A stretch of DNA of 64,000 nt from Verticillium longisporum (lineage: Eukaryota > Ascomycota > Sordariomycetes > Glomerellales > Plectosphaerellaceae). Location of the stretch: positions 310,001-374,000 of the forward strand of contig JAETXT010000006.1 of NCBI GenBank assembly GCA_019188255.1, given 5' to 3'. The notes below the pieces were generated by a model. The model was given only the letters and a program-made list of their open reading frames with translations. It was not told the DNA's origin and made no database searches. Shown one piece after another: positions 33,275 through 43,461 of this stretch (the stretch's first letter is position 1; every line of letters begins with the position of its first letter). The translations under genes and the position numbers were made by a program.

Positions 33275-35807
33275 TCATGCCTTGGCGCCCCCAAACTTAA
33301 CGAGATACTCATCATGAGCCTTCTTCTGCTTCTGCAGGTCCTTCTGCAGCTTCTTCAGCTGACTCTTGGGCACTTCGCTGCCGTCCTTGAGCTTCGTCGG
33401 CAGGCCCTCGGCGTCCCACTCTGCGTACCTGTCGTCCGAGCGGAACAGATCCGCCGGTGCGACCTTGGCCTTCTCCCACTTCGCTGCCTCCGCCTGCTCC
33501 TTGGCGCGTTTGGCTTCCTCTTTGGCGCGCGCCTTTTCAGCCTCCCTGGCCAGCTTTTCGTTGCGTGCGGCGATGAGCTCGCTAGCGGGCACGAACTTGA
33601 TCAGCGATGGCTTGCCCTCGAGACGGTCGTCAAGGTAAACGCCGACATTGGTGAGATCATCATCGCGAATGCGGTCCGTCAAGGCAAGGATGGCCTTCTT
33701 TGACTCGGGGAGGCAGATGAGACGGCCTTGCGGAGCTCGTCACGCAACCTCGAGACGGCGCGGGCGTAGGGGTAGGCAAGCTGATCTGTGTCCCTCACGC
33801 CCCGATCGACGACGGCCTTGAACTCGGCTTCCGGGTTCTGCTGCTCGAGAAGGCTCGAGATCGACTCGGACGACAGGTTCAGCGCCTTGACGTCAGCAGC
33901 CACGGTTTCATACGCGCTGGCCAGAGGCTTGACAGCCTCCTTGAGATCGCTGCCGGCAGCGAGGGGCTGAGCCACCCAGCCGATACCACTGTATGGTGGT
34001 TGCGCGTTCTCATCGAGGCCAAAGATGCCAACAATCTGCGTGATCCAGCGGGCGATAGCCTCGAGGGCGGCCACGCTGTCCTCATCTGCGAGTTGCAGGT
34101 TGGCTGTGCCGATGAGGTCCTGGATGATACGCATCGCTTGCGGTGTGTCGAACGAGTTGGACAGTGCATCGTGCATCTCCTTCTTGGCCTTCTCGAGCTC
34201 AGCGGCCAAGCCACTCTTGGGGCTGTCGTCAGATACTGAAAGCGACTTGACGCCTTCGGACGGCGCTGAGCTCTGGTCAAGCACGCGAGCCTTGATGTTG
34301 GCGAAGAAGTTCTGCAGAAGGTTAGCCAGGGAGGGTTCGCCCCAAAACCCCAAGATTGACATACCGAGACCAGCGTTTCCCAGCTGGCACCTTGCGCCCG
34401 CATGTCAGGAGAAATTTCGACGCCGTCGTTCCACTTGCCCAAGAGGAACACAATGCGCATGCTCCTGGACGTATAGTTGGTGGCCAGGGCATCCTGGATG
34501 GTCTGAAAGTTCTTCAGAGACTTGGACATTTTGGAACCAGAGATGGACAGGTGGCCCATGTGCAAAAAGTGCCTGACCCACGTGTGCTCGCCCTTTTCCT
34601 GTTCGCAGTAGTAGGCCTCACTCTGGGCCAGCTCGTTGTCGTGGTGGGGAAAGGCAAGATCGACGCCACCAGAGTGAATGTCCATCTGCGCGCCGAGGAT
34701 ATCAGAGGCCATGACGGAGCACTCAATGTGCCAGCCCGGCCTTCCGTTGCCCCACCTGCTGGGCCAGTACGGCTCACCTTCCTTGGACTTTTTCCAGAGC
34801 GCAAAGTCGCCGTCACTCCTCTTCTCTCCCAGGTTCTTGGACAAGGCGCCCTCACCATCCTCCTGCAGGGACTTGTCGTTCCGGTTGCCCGGCCGCAGAC
34901 GGGCGTATGTGTTGCCGGCCTTCTCAAAGGCCGTGATGTCGAAGTAGACGGAACCGTCAGACTCGTAGGCAAAGCCCTTGTCGACGATGCGAGCGACAAA
35001 GTCGGCAATCTGCGGCACGTATTCGGTGACTCTCGTAATGACATCGGGGCGCAGAACGTTGAGGGCGTCCATGTCGTCGAAGAAGAGCTGCTCCATGCTC
35101 TGTGTGAGGTCGGTGAACATGGTCTGGTCGCTCGTGTCGACGGTCTCTTTGTACAGCGAGTCGAGGTAGGGCAGCAGAATCTCGTCGGCGCCGGGGAAAA
35201 TCTTCTTGTCCTTGATGGCAAACGCCGCCGCATCCATGTTGTTGATGTGCATCTTGGCCTTGGCCTCGTCGTCGCCGGGCTTTCCCGTGCCTGTCAGAGT
35301 CCCTCCCGCCAGAACTTTGCCGTAGGCGGCATCTCGGCGCGCCAGGTAGTTGTCCTCGTCGAGTGCCTCGTTATCCTGGACGAGAACTGGCAGTGACTTT
35401 TGTGCGTATGCGCGGAACGCGTCGAGGGCGAGCTTGGCGAGCTCATCATCGGAGTATGTCTTCTTCTTCTCGAGTTCGAGCAGGCGCTGTCGCCTCGCCT
35501 TGATGATAATCTGTGGCCAACGTCAGCCTTCCGAGCGGAGGGTTCGCCGCTGTGTGCCTCGGAGGCTCTCTCTCACCTTGTCGTCAATATCGGTAATGTT
35601 CATGACAAACTTGAGGTCGGCCTTGAAGTAGTGCATCATGATGCGCCTGATGATATCGGTGGACACATAGTTGCGAGCATGGCCCAGATGACTCTTGTCG
35701 TAGACAGTCGGACCGCAGGCGTACCAGGACACCTTTCCCTTCTCAATGGGGTCGAATGGCACCGGCTGGCCTGGCGACAGCGAGTTGTGCACCTTGAGCG
35801 ACTCCAT
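33275..35807 (-). CDS. CRS1: Cysteinyl-tRNA synthetase, one apparent missing base
   Basis: Exons 35807-35577, 35510-34365 and 34311-33275 (introns 66 and 53 nt). With one base added at about 33723-33727 the product is 804 residues and all exon phases agree. Class I signatures: the HIGH-type motif HLGHARN in [19 protein letters not shown], the zinc-site region [12 protein letters not shown] with [17 protein letters not shown], and KMSKS in [12 protein letters not shown]. The C-terminal region is a eukaryote-type lysine/glutamate-rich helix ([19 protein letters not shown]). It charges tRNA-Cys. The frame is open 5' of the ATG for 64 codons and codes an Arg/Ser/Thr-rich, acid-poor stretch ([20 protein letters not shown]) with no ATG, a possible mitochondrial presequence started at a non-AUG codon; see findings. 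Confidence 0.93.
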
Positions 35808-36476
35808 GGTGCGGTGGGTCAGGGTCAACGTCGAGGCGAATGTGCGGGCGATTCGAAGAGGGGCAATCGGGGATGGTCGGTTCGAGATTCTAATGCTGAC
35901 GAGTCTAAAAACCGATTCATCCAGGAGGCCAAGGAGAATCGGGGGTGGTGCGGGGAGGGGTGATGTGAAGAAAAGGAGGGTGGGTATGAAGAAAGACAAA
36001 AAGTACGGCGACAGAGCGATGGTGGTGGTTGTGTTGAGTCACGCAATGGAAGGGATGGAGGCTGCAGGAGACGAGCGATCACCAGAATGAATGAATGGCC
36101 AGCTGGGCCTGTACGAGACGGTGGACTACGGACGCCATCCCCGCAGGGAAGGAGCCCAATTTGTCCAAATCCGTCAGCCTTGCCTCGTGCTGCTCGACAA
36201 CGGAGCTCATCATTGGCCAAAGCTGTCCCCCACCATTGCTACCCCGCGGTCATCACGGCCAATCATGCCATGATACATCCTGACGCTTTCTTCAGCCTCG
36301 TCCAGAACTTTTTTCTGCTTTTGTCAACCACTTGGCGGTTGGCTTGGCTTGGCTCAAGCATCCACCTTCAAGTCCTCCACAAGTTTGCCAATACCTCTTG
36401 GGCTTTACGCTTCTCCAATCTCGGTCTCTTCAATTGATCGAGTTTTCTTGCCTCTCACGGCAAGGCAGCATACACC
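35808..36476. promoter_or_regulatory. Divergent promoter of CysRS and Trm61
   Basis: 669 bp between two start codons that point apart. Both genes serve tRNA. No clear TATA box; a bidirectional promoter is inferred from the arrangement. The CysRS side may be translated into an N-terminal extension. Confidence 0.45.
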
Positions 36477-38005
36477 ATGGCGCGGCCGTCGGTATTCCTC
36501 GAACCGGGCCCCAAGACGACGGCGGGCTCCCTTGCCATCGTCCAACTGTCTCGCGACAACCTCATTCCCCTCATTCTCGAAGACTCCACCACCGAGAGAG
36601 ACGGCTACGCAGAAGGCGCAACGCTCAACACTCGCTTCGGATCTTTCCCCCACTCGACATTCATCGGTGTTCCCTGGGGTTCCCAAATCCGAGCCTCGAC
36701 TGTTGACACAGGTTCTCGTGGCCGCAAGCGCAAGCGCAAGGAGGGCGACGAGGAGGACAGCAAGGGCTCAACGCCGAACCCGGCCGACGACTTTGATGCG
36801 CCCACGGTGCTGGCTCCAGCGAAAAAGGCTGTCACAGCCAACAGCGGCTTCGTTCACATCCTCCAGCCCACACCCGAACTCTGGACACAGAGCCTCCCCC
36901 ACCGAACACAGGTCGTCTACACACCCGACTACAGCTATGTCCTCTCGAGGATACGCGCCCAGCCCGGCACGCGGCTGATCGAGGCCGGCGCCGGCAGCGG
37001 CAGCTTCACCCACGCCTCCGTCCGCGCCGTCTACAACGGCTACCCGACCACGTCCTGCGAGCCCCGCGGCAAGGTCTTCAGCTACGAGTTCAACCGCGGC
37101 CGCTACGAGAAGATGCACGAGGAGATTGCGTCACATCACCTGACGGGGCTCGTCGAGCTCACCCACCGCGACGCCTACACGGGCGGCTTCCTCGTCGACG
37201 GCGCGAGCCCCAACGCCTCGTCCGTCTTCCTCGACCTGCCCGCCCCCTGGGACGCCCTGCCGCACCTCGCGCGCGCGCGGCCCACGGGGCCCGAGTATGC
37301 GGACAAGTTCCCCGCCGACGCGGGCCCCTGGGTGTCGCCCCTCGACCCCGCCAAGGCCGCCCACCTCTGCACCTTCTCCCCCTGCATCGAGCAGGTCCAG
37401 CGCACCATCTCGGCCATGCGCCGCCTCGGCTGGATCGACATTGACATGGTCGAGATGGCGCACCGCAAGATCAACGTCCTGCGCGAGCGCTTCCCTCGAC
37501 CAACCCGCCCGAGCGCAAGGCCCCGCCCGAGCCCAACAATGTCGGCGAGGCCGTCGCCCGCCTGCGCGACATTGAGCGCCGCGCCCGCGAGTACGACCCC
37601 CACAAGTCCAAGGCCGCCAACGATGCCATCGCCGCCGCCAACGCCGCCGCCGCCTCGCCCATGGACGTGGACGCCGAGGGCCCCGCCGCCAACGCCGACG
37701 AAACGGCCGCCAAGCCCTGGCTGCAGGGACGGCTGGTGCACCGCTCCGAGGCCGAGCTCAAGATGCACACGTCGTACCTCGTCTTCGCGACACTGCCGCG
37801 CGAGTGGACTGACGCTGACGAGGCCGCCGTGCTGGCGAGGTGGCCGTGCGGCTCGGAGACGGCCGTCGTCGGCAGCGTCGACAAGGCGACGAGGAAGCGG
37901 GAGAAGAGGGAGATGCTCGCCAAGAAGAAGCAGAAGCGCCAGGGAGCCAGGCCGGAGGGTGCTGAGGCGCCGGCGGTGGATCAAGTTGGTACGGACGTGG
38001 TGTAG
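36477..38005 (+). CDS. TRM61: tRNA (adenine-N1-)-methyltransferase catalytic subunit Trm61, one apparent missing base
   Basis: Single exon. ATG at 36477 begins MARPSVFLEPGPKTTAGSLAIVQLSRDN, the usual N-terminal barrel. A lysine/arginine-rich insert (RGRKRKRKEGDEED) resembles a nuclear signal. The methyltransferase fold follows: RLIEAGAGSGSFTHA binds S-adenosylmethionine, then VFSYEFN, DAYTGGF, VFLDLPAPWDAL and TFSPCIEQVQRTISAM. After INVLRER (about 37490) the open frame becomes proline/arginine nonsense, while another frame reads PSTNPPERKAPPEPNNVGEA on to PWLQGRLVHRSEAELKMHTSYLVFATLP and a basic tail ending at 38005; one added base gives 509 residues. With Trm6 it makes m1A58 in nuclear tRNAs, including initiator tRNA. 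Uncorrected, the frame runs to 38024 with a false tail. Confidence 0.92.
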
Positions 38006-38261
38006 GGTTAGACTTGATATTTGATACCCGCGAAATGACAGATCAGACGCTGCCCACGATGTGGTTTTCCGTTACGAGCACTCGTGCCTTTTAAGGGGGA
38101 GGCTTTGCGTATTGGTTTATTTATGCATGAGAATTTTCAGTCGGGCCATTTCAACGCTTCAAATTCGACTGTCCAATTGCAAGGCTGGGGTATAGAATGC
38201 AGAGATACAAACATACGCAAGACAATGCTGCTAAATCTCAATACTATCACAGGCGTCTGAA

Positions 38262-41200
38262 TCACTTCCAGGTATCGTCCCCCCAATCTCCGCCTGAGTA
38301 ATCCGCAGCAGGTCGCTTCGTCCATTTGCTATTGCCCCTCTGTGGTGGTGGCGGTTGTGTAGAAGATCCTGTTGCCCCAACGTTCTGATGGTTCGACGCG
38401 ATATATGGCGAGGAAGCCAACTGTCCCGCCGCAGCCGGCTGTGAGACCTGTTGCCGCACTTGCTGTGCCGGGAAGTACCCTTGAGACTCCTCTGACCACA
38501 CCAGACTCGGCCCAGCATTTGCCCCTGGTTGTTGTTGCGGAGACTGTTGCAAGGGCGCCGTCGTTGTTCTCTGCACGGTGATGAGCTGCGGCTTCATGAT
38601 GGGCTGCGCATAGGCCTCGGCGATATCCACCGTCGAGATCGAAGCCGCGTAGCTCGATGCTACCGACGCTTGTCGATCCAGTAAGGGAGCGTATGAGTGC
38701 GATGAGGTGCGTGACAGATCCGGTTCAGCAGCAGCAAGTGCTTGTGAATACGCCACCTCTGTTTTTAGAGATGTGGGAGGGACAACCGATGACTCTCTGA
38801 TGGTGTCTGAAGATGATCGAACCAAGAGACCCTGCGGATCAGGAACTTGCACTGAAGTTACGGCGGGCAAGCCCGCCGTGTGCGCGTCGACGCCCCAAAC
38901 GGGACCTGGCTGTGACTGCATGGCGCTTTGCTGGCTGTGAGGAGTCTGCCCAATAGCTTGTGCATTAAATGGCATCTTCTGGTGCTGCTGGGGCAACATT
39001 TCCTCGGAGCGGCGTTGCGGTTGCAGAGGCTGCTGCTGTGCCTGCTGGGGAACAAACTGAAAGTGCTGCATCTGTGCAGCGGGATATGGCTGCTTCTGAA
39101 GAACAGCAGACTTTTGCGAGCCCTTCTTAAACTTGGAGAACCAGCCGCCCTTTTCCTTCTCCTTTTCCTTGTCCACTACGGGCCCAGTAACCCCTAAAGG
39201 ACTCGAGTAAGATCTTTGATGGTGCTGGAGAGGAGGGGGTGGTTCCATCATCACATACTGCTGACTTCCCACTTTTGGGAATGTTTCTTGCGACTGCATC
39301 CCTGGCTTCTGAGCCGACAGTACAGTTGCGGTCTGACGTCCATAATCTGCTGTAGTGACTGGGCCAACTTGAGGCGGAGGTTGTTGCAGTACCGGAAGAG
39401 TGGTCGCAGCTCTGTCAAATTGGCCAGGCTGTGGCACGGGAATGGGCAGTTGCCTAGACATAGGTATCACGGGTTGGGAAGACGAGCGGCCCTGATCGCT
39501 CTCTGGTTGCTCCTGGATTGGAAGAAGAGCGTGTCCGGGAGTTGGCACCGATATCGACGCGTTCGAACGCGATGGCTGCTGCGTGTTTGTGCCCGCTAGG
39601 GGTCGTTGGGGTCGTTCAGATGGTCGCGTGGGCTCCATCGAGGCTATCTCAGGAGCAAAGGAGCCCCCTTGCCGAATACCACTGTCGTGTGTGGAAGGCT
39701 GAGAGTTTGACCTAGACCCCAAGCCAGGAATGGTCCAGTGAAAAAGGGCAGATGGCGGATTCTGATCTTGAGGTTTGCCCAGAGGATGTGGGAGAGCGCC
39801 TTCACCAACAACTCCATGAGAACTGTAAGAGAGATCTAGATGCTGCTGGGGAGGTGACGTCTGCTCTTGTGGCAGAGAATGGCGACGAGTTGTTCCTCGG
39901 CGTTGCAGATCATTCGGCGGTCTCTGAAGAGATGCACTTGCGTTTGGTAGCTGTTGTCCTACGGGCCATTGTACATTCGCATTGCCGATAGTTTGTCCTG
40001 CTGGGAAGGAAAGCGCGTCGTTCACTTTATCGGTCTTGTGCTCCAAGGGAATCTTGAGCGGAATCTTCGGAGGTTTTGGTGCGGTACCATCGGACGAATC
40101 CTGAGGAATGTGGGTGGGGGAGGATGATGATCCAGCGAAAGAAGCAGGTCGCGTGACAGGCTCCCGTACAGGGGGCGCGTAGGATGGAAAGGGCTCCGTC
40201 GCCACGCCACTTGATGCTGAGGGAGGTTTCATGGAACGTTCCTCACTTAAAATCACGTCGGAGAAGAATCCTGATATGTTGGATGACCGGCGCTGAAGGC
40301 TGTCAGGGGGGGATGGCGTCTGAAGGTTGCTTATTGATGATTGGCGACTGGATGACGGTCCGAGGGATGAGACGTCGCTGGACGCGAATGATTGCTGTCG
40401 CGGTAGCCTTCCTTGGGGTGGCGAGACCACTTGGCGTTGGTACGCCAGCGACCCGGAGGACCAGTCGCGACTTTGTGACGGTTCGTAGGACCTTGGAGGC
40501 TGCGGGGATGGTGTGCTGAAGTCATTTGTTCGGGATGTGCTAGATGAAGGTGGTGACTGTAGTTGCTGACCAGGAGGCGCCGTGCTCACCCTCTGAACCC
40601 ATGGCCGTGGCCCCAAAGCCGGTTGCGGATCAACGTCCATTGTCGTCGTATGGTGAATTTGACCAATATGCGGTGGGTTGCCCGTATGACCTCGTTGGTA
40701 GTCAGTGCTGCTCCGCTCTATCATCTTGCCTCGCGCGGGTTTCAACACGGACGGCACATGGCTCAATGAGGTTGGGGCAGCCCTTTCCGATGATGCTCCA
40801 CTCTCGTTCTTCTGGGCTCGCGTCTGCTCGCGGGCGGCAAATGCAATGTGATGAGGCACAGTGTTGCTGCCAACAGGGGCTTGAGAGGGGTGTGATCGAG
40901 GCTGCTCCTCAACTTTTGGAGGTAGCTGCGGAGGCTGGAGCACAGTTGGCACATCTTCGGACTGGACCCTTGCCGGCTCGCGTGGCCCTAACATCAGCGA
41001 TCCTTCGCGAATCAAAGAGACACGGCGATCTTGGCTTTGAGAGCTTGATGTTCTCTGCTCGAGATAGGGGCGCTCGGCAGTACTAGCGGCCACTGGAGGC
41101 GCGTATGGTTGATACTTGGAACTTGATGTCGCAGCGTTGGTCGGCTTCCTGGTGATCTTGAAGGGCGACTCATTCCGTGGAGCGCGTGGCTCTTCTGCAG

Positions 41201-42308
41201 CCTCGATCTGCCGTTCAGGTGATCTGGTTGACGCTTCAGCGGGCGTCGAAGCGCCTGGCGTTTGCTGCGCTGACGTTGGTGGCGATGGGTTCTTAGGTCT
41301 CGCTATCGTCCCAAACGTGGCTTGGTACAAGACATGGTCAGGCAGACTGGTCTGCTGCAGCTCATCGTGCTGTGAGGTATCAACTGGCTTCCTGTCGGTG
41401 GGCGTGGTATGTTCAGGAAGTTCAGCAATACCCACATTCATGTGTGTTTCTATGGGCGCGAGAACAGCACCGTCCCCTATCTCCACCGGGTCGGGATGAG
41501 TCTCAATGCGCGCCTGTGCCGTATGTTCGGTAGGCATTTCAGCCACCACCCCGACTGGGCTCCATGGGGAGGTTGCAGGTAGCTCATGCGGCATCTCGCG
41601 GGAATCTAGCAACGGAACTGTTGGCGATGCGGCCGACGGAGGGTCGACAACAGCAGCAGGCTGTGTCGTCTCGATGCTCGGCTTGGCCGCTGTTGAATCG
41701 CCAGCAACTGAGGTGCTGTGGACCACGAGCGGCGTGGTAGATTCGCTTTGTATGGGTGACACCTTCGAGCTCAAACGGGATTGTTGGCTGTCCTCTGACT
41801 TGACCTGTACATTTTCGTCCTCATTGCGCTTCCCCTTCTCAGGAGGTTTTGCACCAGCGTCCACTCGGTCATCTTCTTCGCCCAGCGGGCTCACGTCACT
41901 GTACGCGCCAGGCCCAAGGAACATGAAGCTCTCGGGTTGGTAGTAGAACTCGCCGCCGTTGTCGTCATCATCGGTAGGACTCAGTTGTTGCTTCCCTGCA
42001 GCAGTCCGAGAAGGCTTGGTCACAGAACCTAAGCCTCCGCCCGATGGTCCAGCCGTCGCGCGCATCAACGACTTTGCGGGTCCCTTTTCGTTATTCTCGG
42101 GGAACTCCGTCTTCCGTTTGACCTGCTGCTGGCTCTCGAGCTTCTCCTCCGGTGCCAGGTCGGGTGCGGGCGCGTAGGCGTCGACAAAGTCGGGAAACTC
42201 GTCGCCATCTTGGGGAAAGTGAAACTGGACCTGTCCCGTGGGTTTGTAGCGATAGAACCAGCGGCTCCCGTTATAGTCGGATTCCCAGCCTGACGGGAGA
42301 CCGGACAT
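38262..42308 (-). CDS. Large WW-domain protein with disordered Gln/Pro-rich body
   Basis: Uninterrupted frame of 1348 residues. Residues 4-36 are a WW-like domain (LPSGWESDYNGSRWFYRYKPTGQVQFHFP); the usual second Trp is replaced by Phe (HFP), as in some functional WW domains that bind proline-rich or phosphorylated ligands. The remainder is low-complexity: Ser/Pro/Gln-rich with many PP and SP sites, poly-Gln patches around residues 1030-1110 and 1290-1320, and a short ending rich in Trp/Asp/Gly (SGGDWGDDTWK). A short basic element (GGWFSKFKKGSQKS) sits at about residue 1020 and could bind membranes or acidic partners. No catalytic domain. The C-terminal WGDDTWK-type tail is likely a conserved docking motif. 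Function unknown; an adaptor or scaffold is a reasonable inference. Confidence 0.82.
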   Translation of the reverse strand: MSGLPSGWESDYNGSRWFYRYKPTGQVQFHFPQDGDEFPDFVDAYAPAPDLAPEEKLESQQQVKRKTEFPENNEKGPAKSLMRATAGPSGGGLGSVTKPSRTAAGKQQLSPTDDDDNGGEFYYQPESFMFLGPGAYSDVSPLGEEDDRVDAGAKPPEKGKRNEDENVQVKSEDSQQSRLSSKVSPIQSESTTPLVVHSTSVAGDSTAAKPSIETTQPAAVVDPPSAASPTVPLLDSREMPHELPATSPWSPVGVVAEMPTEHTAQARIETHPDPVEIGDGAVLAPIETHMNVGIAELPEHTTPTDRKPVDTSQHDELQQTSLPDHVLYQATFGTIARPKNPSPPTSAQQTPGASTPAEASTRSPERQIEAAEEPRAPRNESPFKITRKPTNAATSSSKYQPYAPPVAASTAERPYLEQRTSSSQSQDRRVSLIREGSLMLGPREPARVQSEDVPTVLQPPQLPPKVEEQPRSHPSQAPVGSNTVPHHIAFAAREQTRAQKNESGASSERAAPTSLSHVPSVLKPARGKMIERSSTDYQRGHTGNPPHIGQIHHTTTMDVDPQPALGPRPWVQRVSTAPPGQQLQSPPSSSTSRTNDFSTPSPQPPRSYEPSQSRDWSSGSLAYQRQVVSPPQGRLPRQQSFASSDVSSLGPSSSRQSSISNLQTPSPPDSLQRRSSNISGFFSDVILSEERSMKPPSASSGVATEPFPSYAPPVREPVTRPASFAGSSSSPTHIPQDSSDGTAPKPPKIPLKIPLEHKTDKVNDALSFPAGQTIGNANVQWPVGQQLPNASASLQRPPNDLQRRGTTRRHSLPQEQTSPPQQHLDLSYSSHGVVGEGALPHPLGKPQDQNPPSALFHWTIPGLGSRSNSQPSTHDSGIRQGGSFAPEIASMEPTRPSERPQRPLAGTNTQQPSRSNASISVPTPGHALLPIQEQPESDQGRSSSQPVIPMSRQLPIPVPQPGQFDRAATTLPVLQQPPPQVGPVTTADYGRQTATVLSAQKPGMQSQETFPKVGSQQYVMMEPPPPLQHHQRSYSSPLGVTGPVVDKEKEKEKGGWFSKFKKGSQKSAVLQKQPYPAAQMQHFQFVPQQAQQQPLQPQRRSEEMLPQQHQKMPFNAQAIGQTPHSQQSAMQSQPGPVWGVDAHTAGLPAVTSVQVPDPQGLLVRSSSDTIRESSVVPPTSLKTEVAYSQALAAAEPDLSRTSSHSYAPLLDRQASVASSYAASISTVDIAEAYAQPIMKPQLITVQRTTTAPLQQSPQQQPGANAGPSLVWSEESQGYFPAQQVRQQVSQPAAAGQLASSPYIASNHQNVGATGSSTQPPPPQRGNSKWTKRPAADYSGGDWGDDTWK

Positions 42309-43461
42309 GATGCTCAGAAAATGTCGTCAAGCCGTCGCGTCGGCACGATTGAAAATGTCGGGAAGGAAGACGCGGTCGCAGTGCTGGAAGCCCGCACGTC
42401 AGCATGAGTCGCGACGTTATGCATGGATCCCGATCCTACCAGAACATCCAAGTCCCTCAGCGCTTTCTTGGTGGACCTGCGCTCGAAGTCGTCGGCATGG
42501 CAGCTCGTCCGACTGCTATTGAGTTACAGTTGGTAGGAAGGGAAATGGATCTCTCAGGAGGCAGCTAAGGTTCTCGCCTGTAAGGTCGGAAGCCTGGCGG
42601 CAGGGCATCCCTACCGACATGATGGCTTCACTAGATCGGGCGCCTCGCCTGCTTCCTGTGGTGCGGCTGAGGCGGGTGCTTCATTGCTGTGCTGTGTTGG
42701 TTGGGGGCCGTCGACAGGAATAGCCCAATAGCCCAATACCTTAGCTTGATGGACCCTGGCTCTCTCTCTAGCGAGGGGTTACGGGCCTTGGCAGGTGGAG
42801 CGGAATATCTCCGGCCCCTCGCAAGGCAGAGATGACTACCTAAACACCACAATGTCATGATCTTCCGACCATCAACGCCTTGATGGACCTGGCTTGTTAG
42901 TCCTAAACATCCCGCACTCTTCGGGACCTCTCGTAACGGGCGGATTCGGCGCAACAAAGAAAATTATCGTTCAGCTTACCAGGGTATCTGCGCATTGGAT
43001 TCTTGGAAGCTTACTCCTTCCGCCTCCATCAGCTCTGACTTCAGGCGCGACCTATCTCAATGTTTGTCACATCAGACTAACAAACTCTAAAGAGGCCTTT
43101 CTTCAGTCAAGTTTTTCATTACAAAGTCTCGTCATCAGCCTCATATTGTCATCTGACGGAATGATGGTTTCGGGGCGTGAGAGCTTCGCCCATGCAGGTA
43201 GCTACAAGGTGCCTCATTCGCGTCGGAGATGGATTTGTCCATCGCTGTACTAGCAACCTTGATGATATGAAATCCAAGCTCGCCATCCACCATGGAGCCC
43301 TGAGTTGAAAGTCAAAGGGTATAAATGCTGTCTTGTGCAGGCGCGCCTTGGGCTCGTCACTTCGTTTCCTGCCCAACCTCGACATCACTTCATCCTCCTT
43401 GGCCCATGTCAGGGATCTCCACAAACCAGACATATTGCCCTTTTACTCTTCTTACAACACA
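42309..43461. other. Divergent intergenic region
   Basis: It separates the WW-domain gene (-) and a secreted proline-rich protein gene (+). A TATA box for the latter is listed separately. No other gene was recognised. Confidence 0.5.
43320..43325 (+). promoter_or_regulatory. TATA box of the proline-rich secreted protein gene
   Basis: TATAAA 142 nt upstream of the ATG at 43462. It lies just before the upstream in-frame extension of the coding frame, supporting 43462 rather than a codon further upstream as the start. Confidence 0.55.

Noticed and set aside
37490..38024. Pro/Arg/Ser-rich C-terminal tail of the uncorrected Trm61 frame
   Set aside because: Another frame of the same DNA encodes the conserved Trm61 C-terminus, so the tail is an artefact of the missing base.
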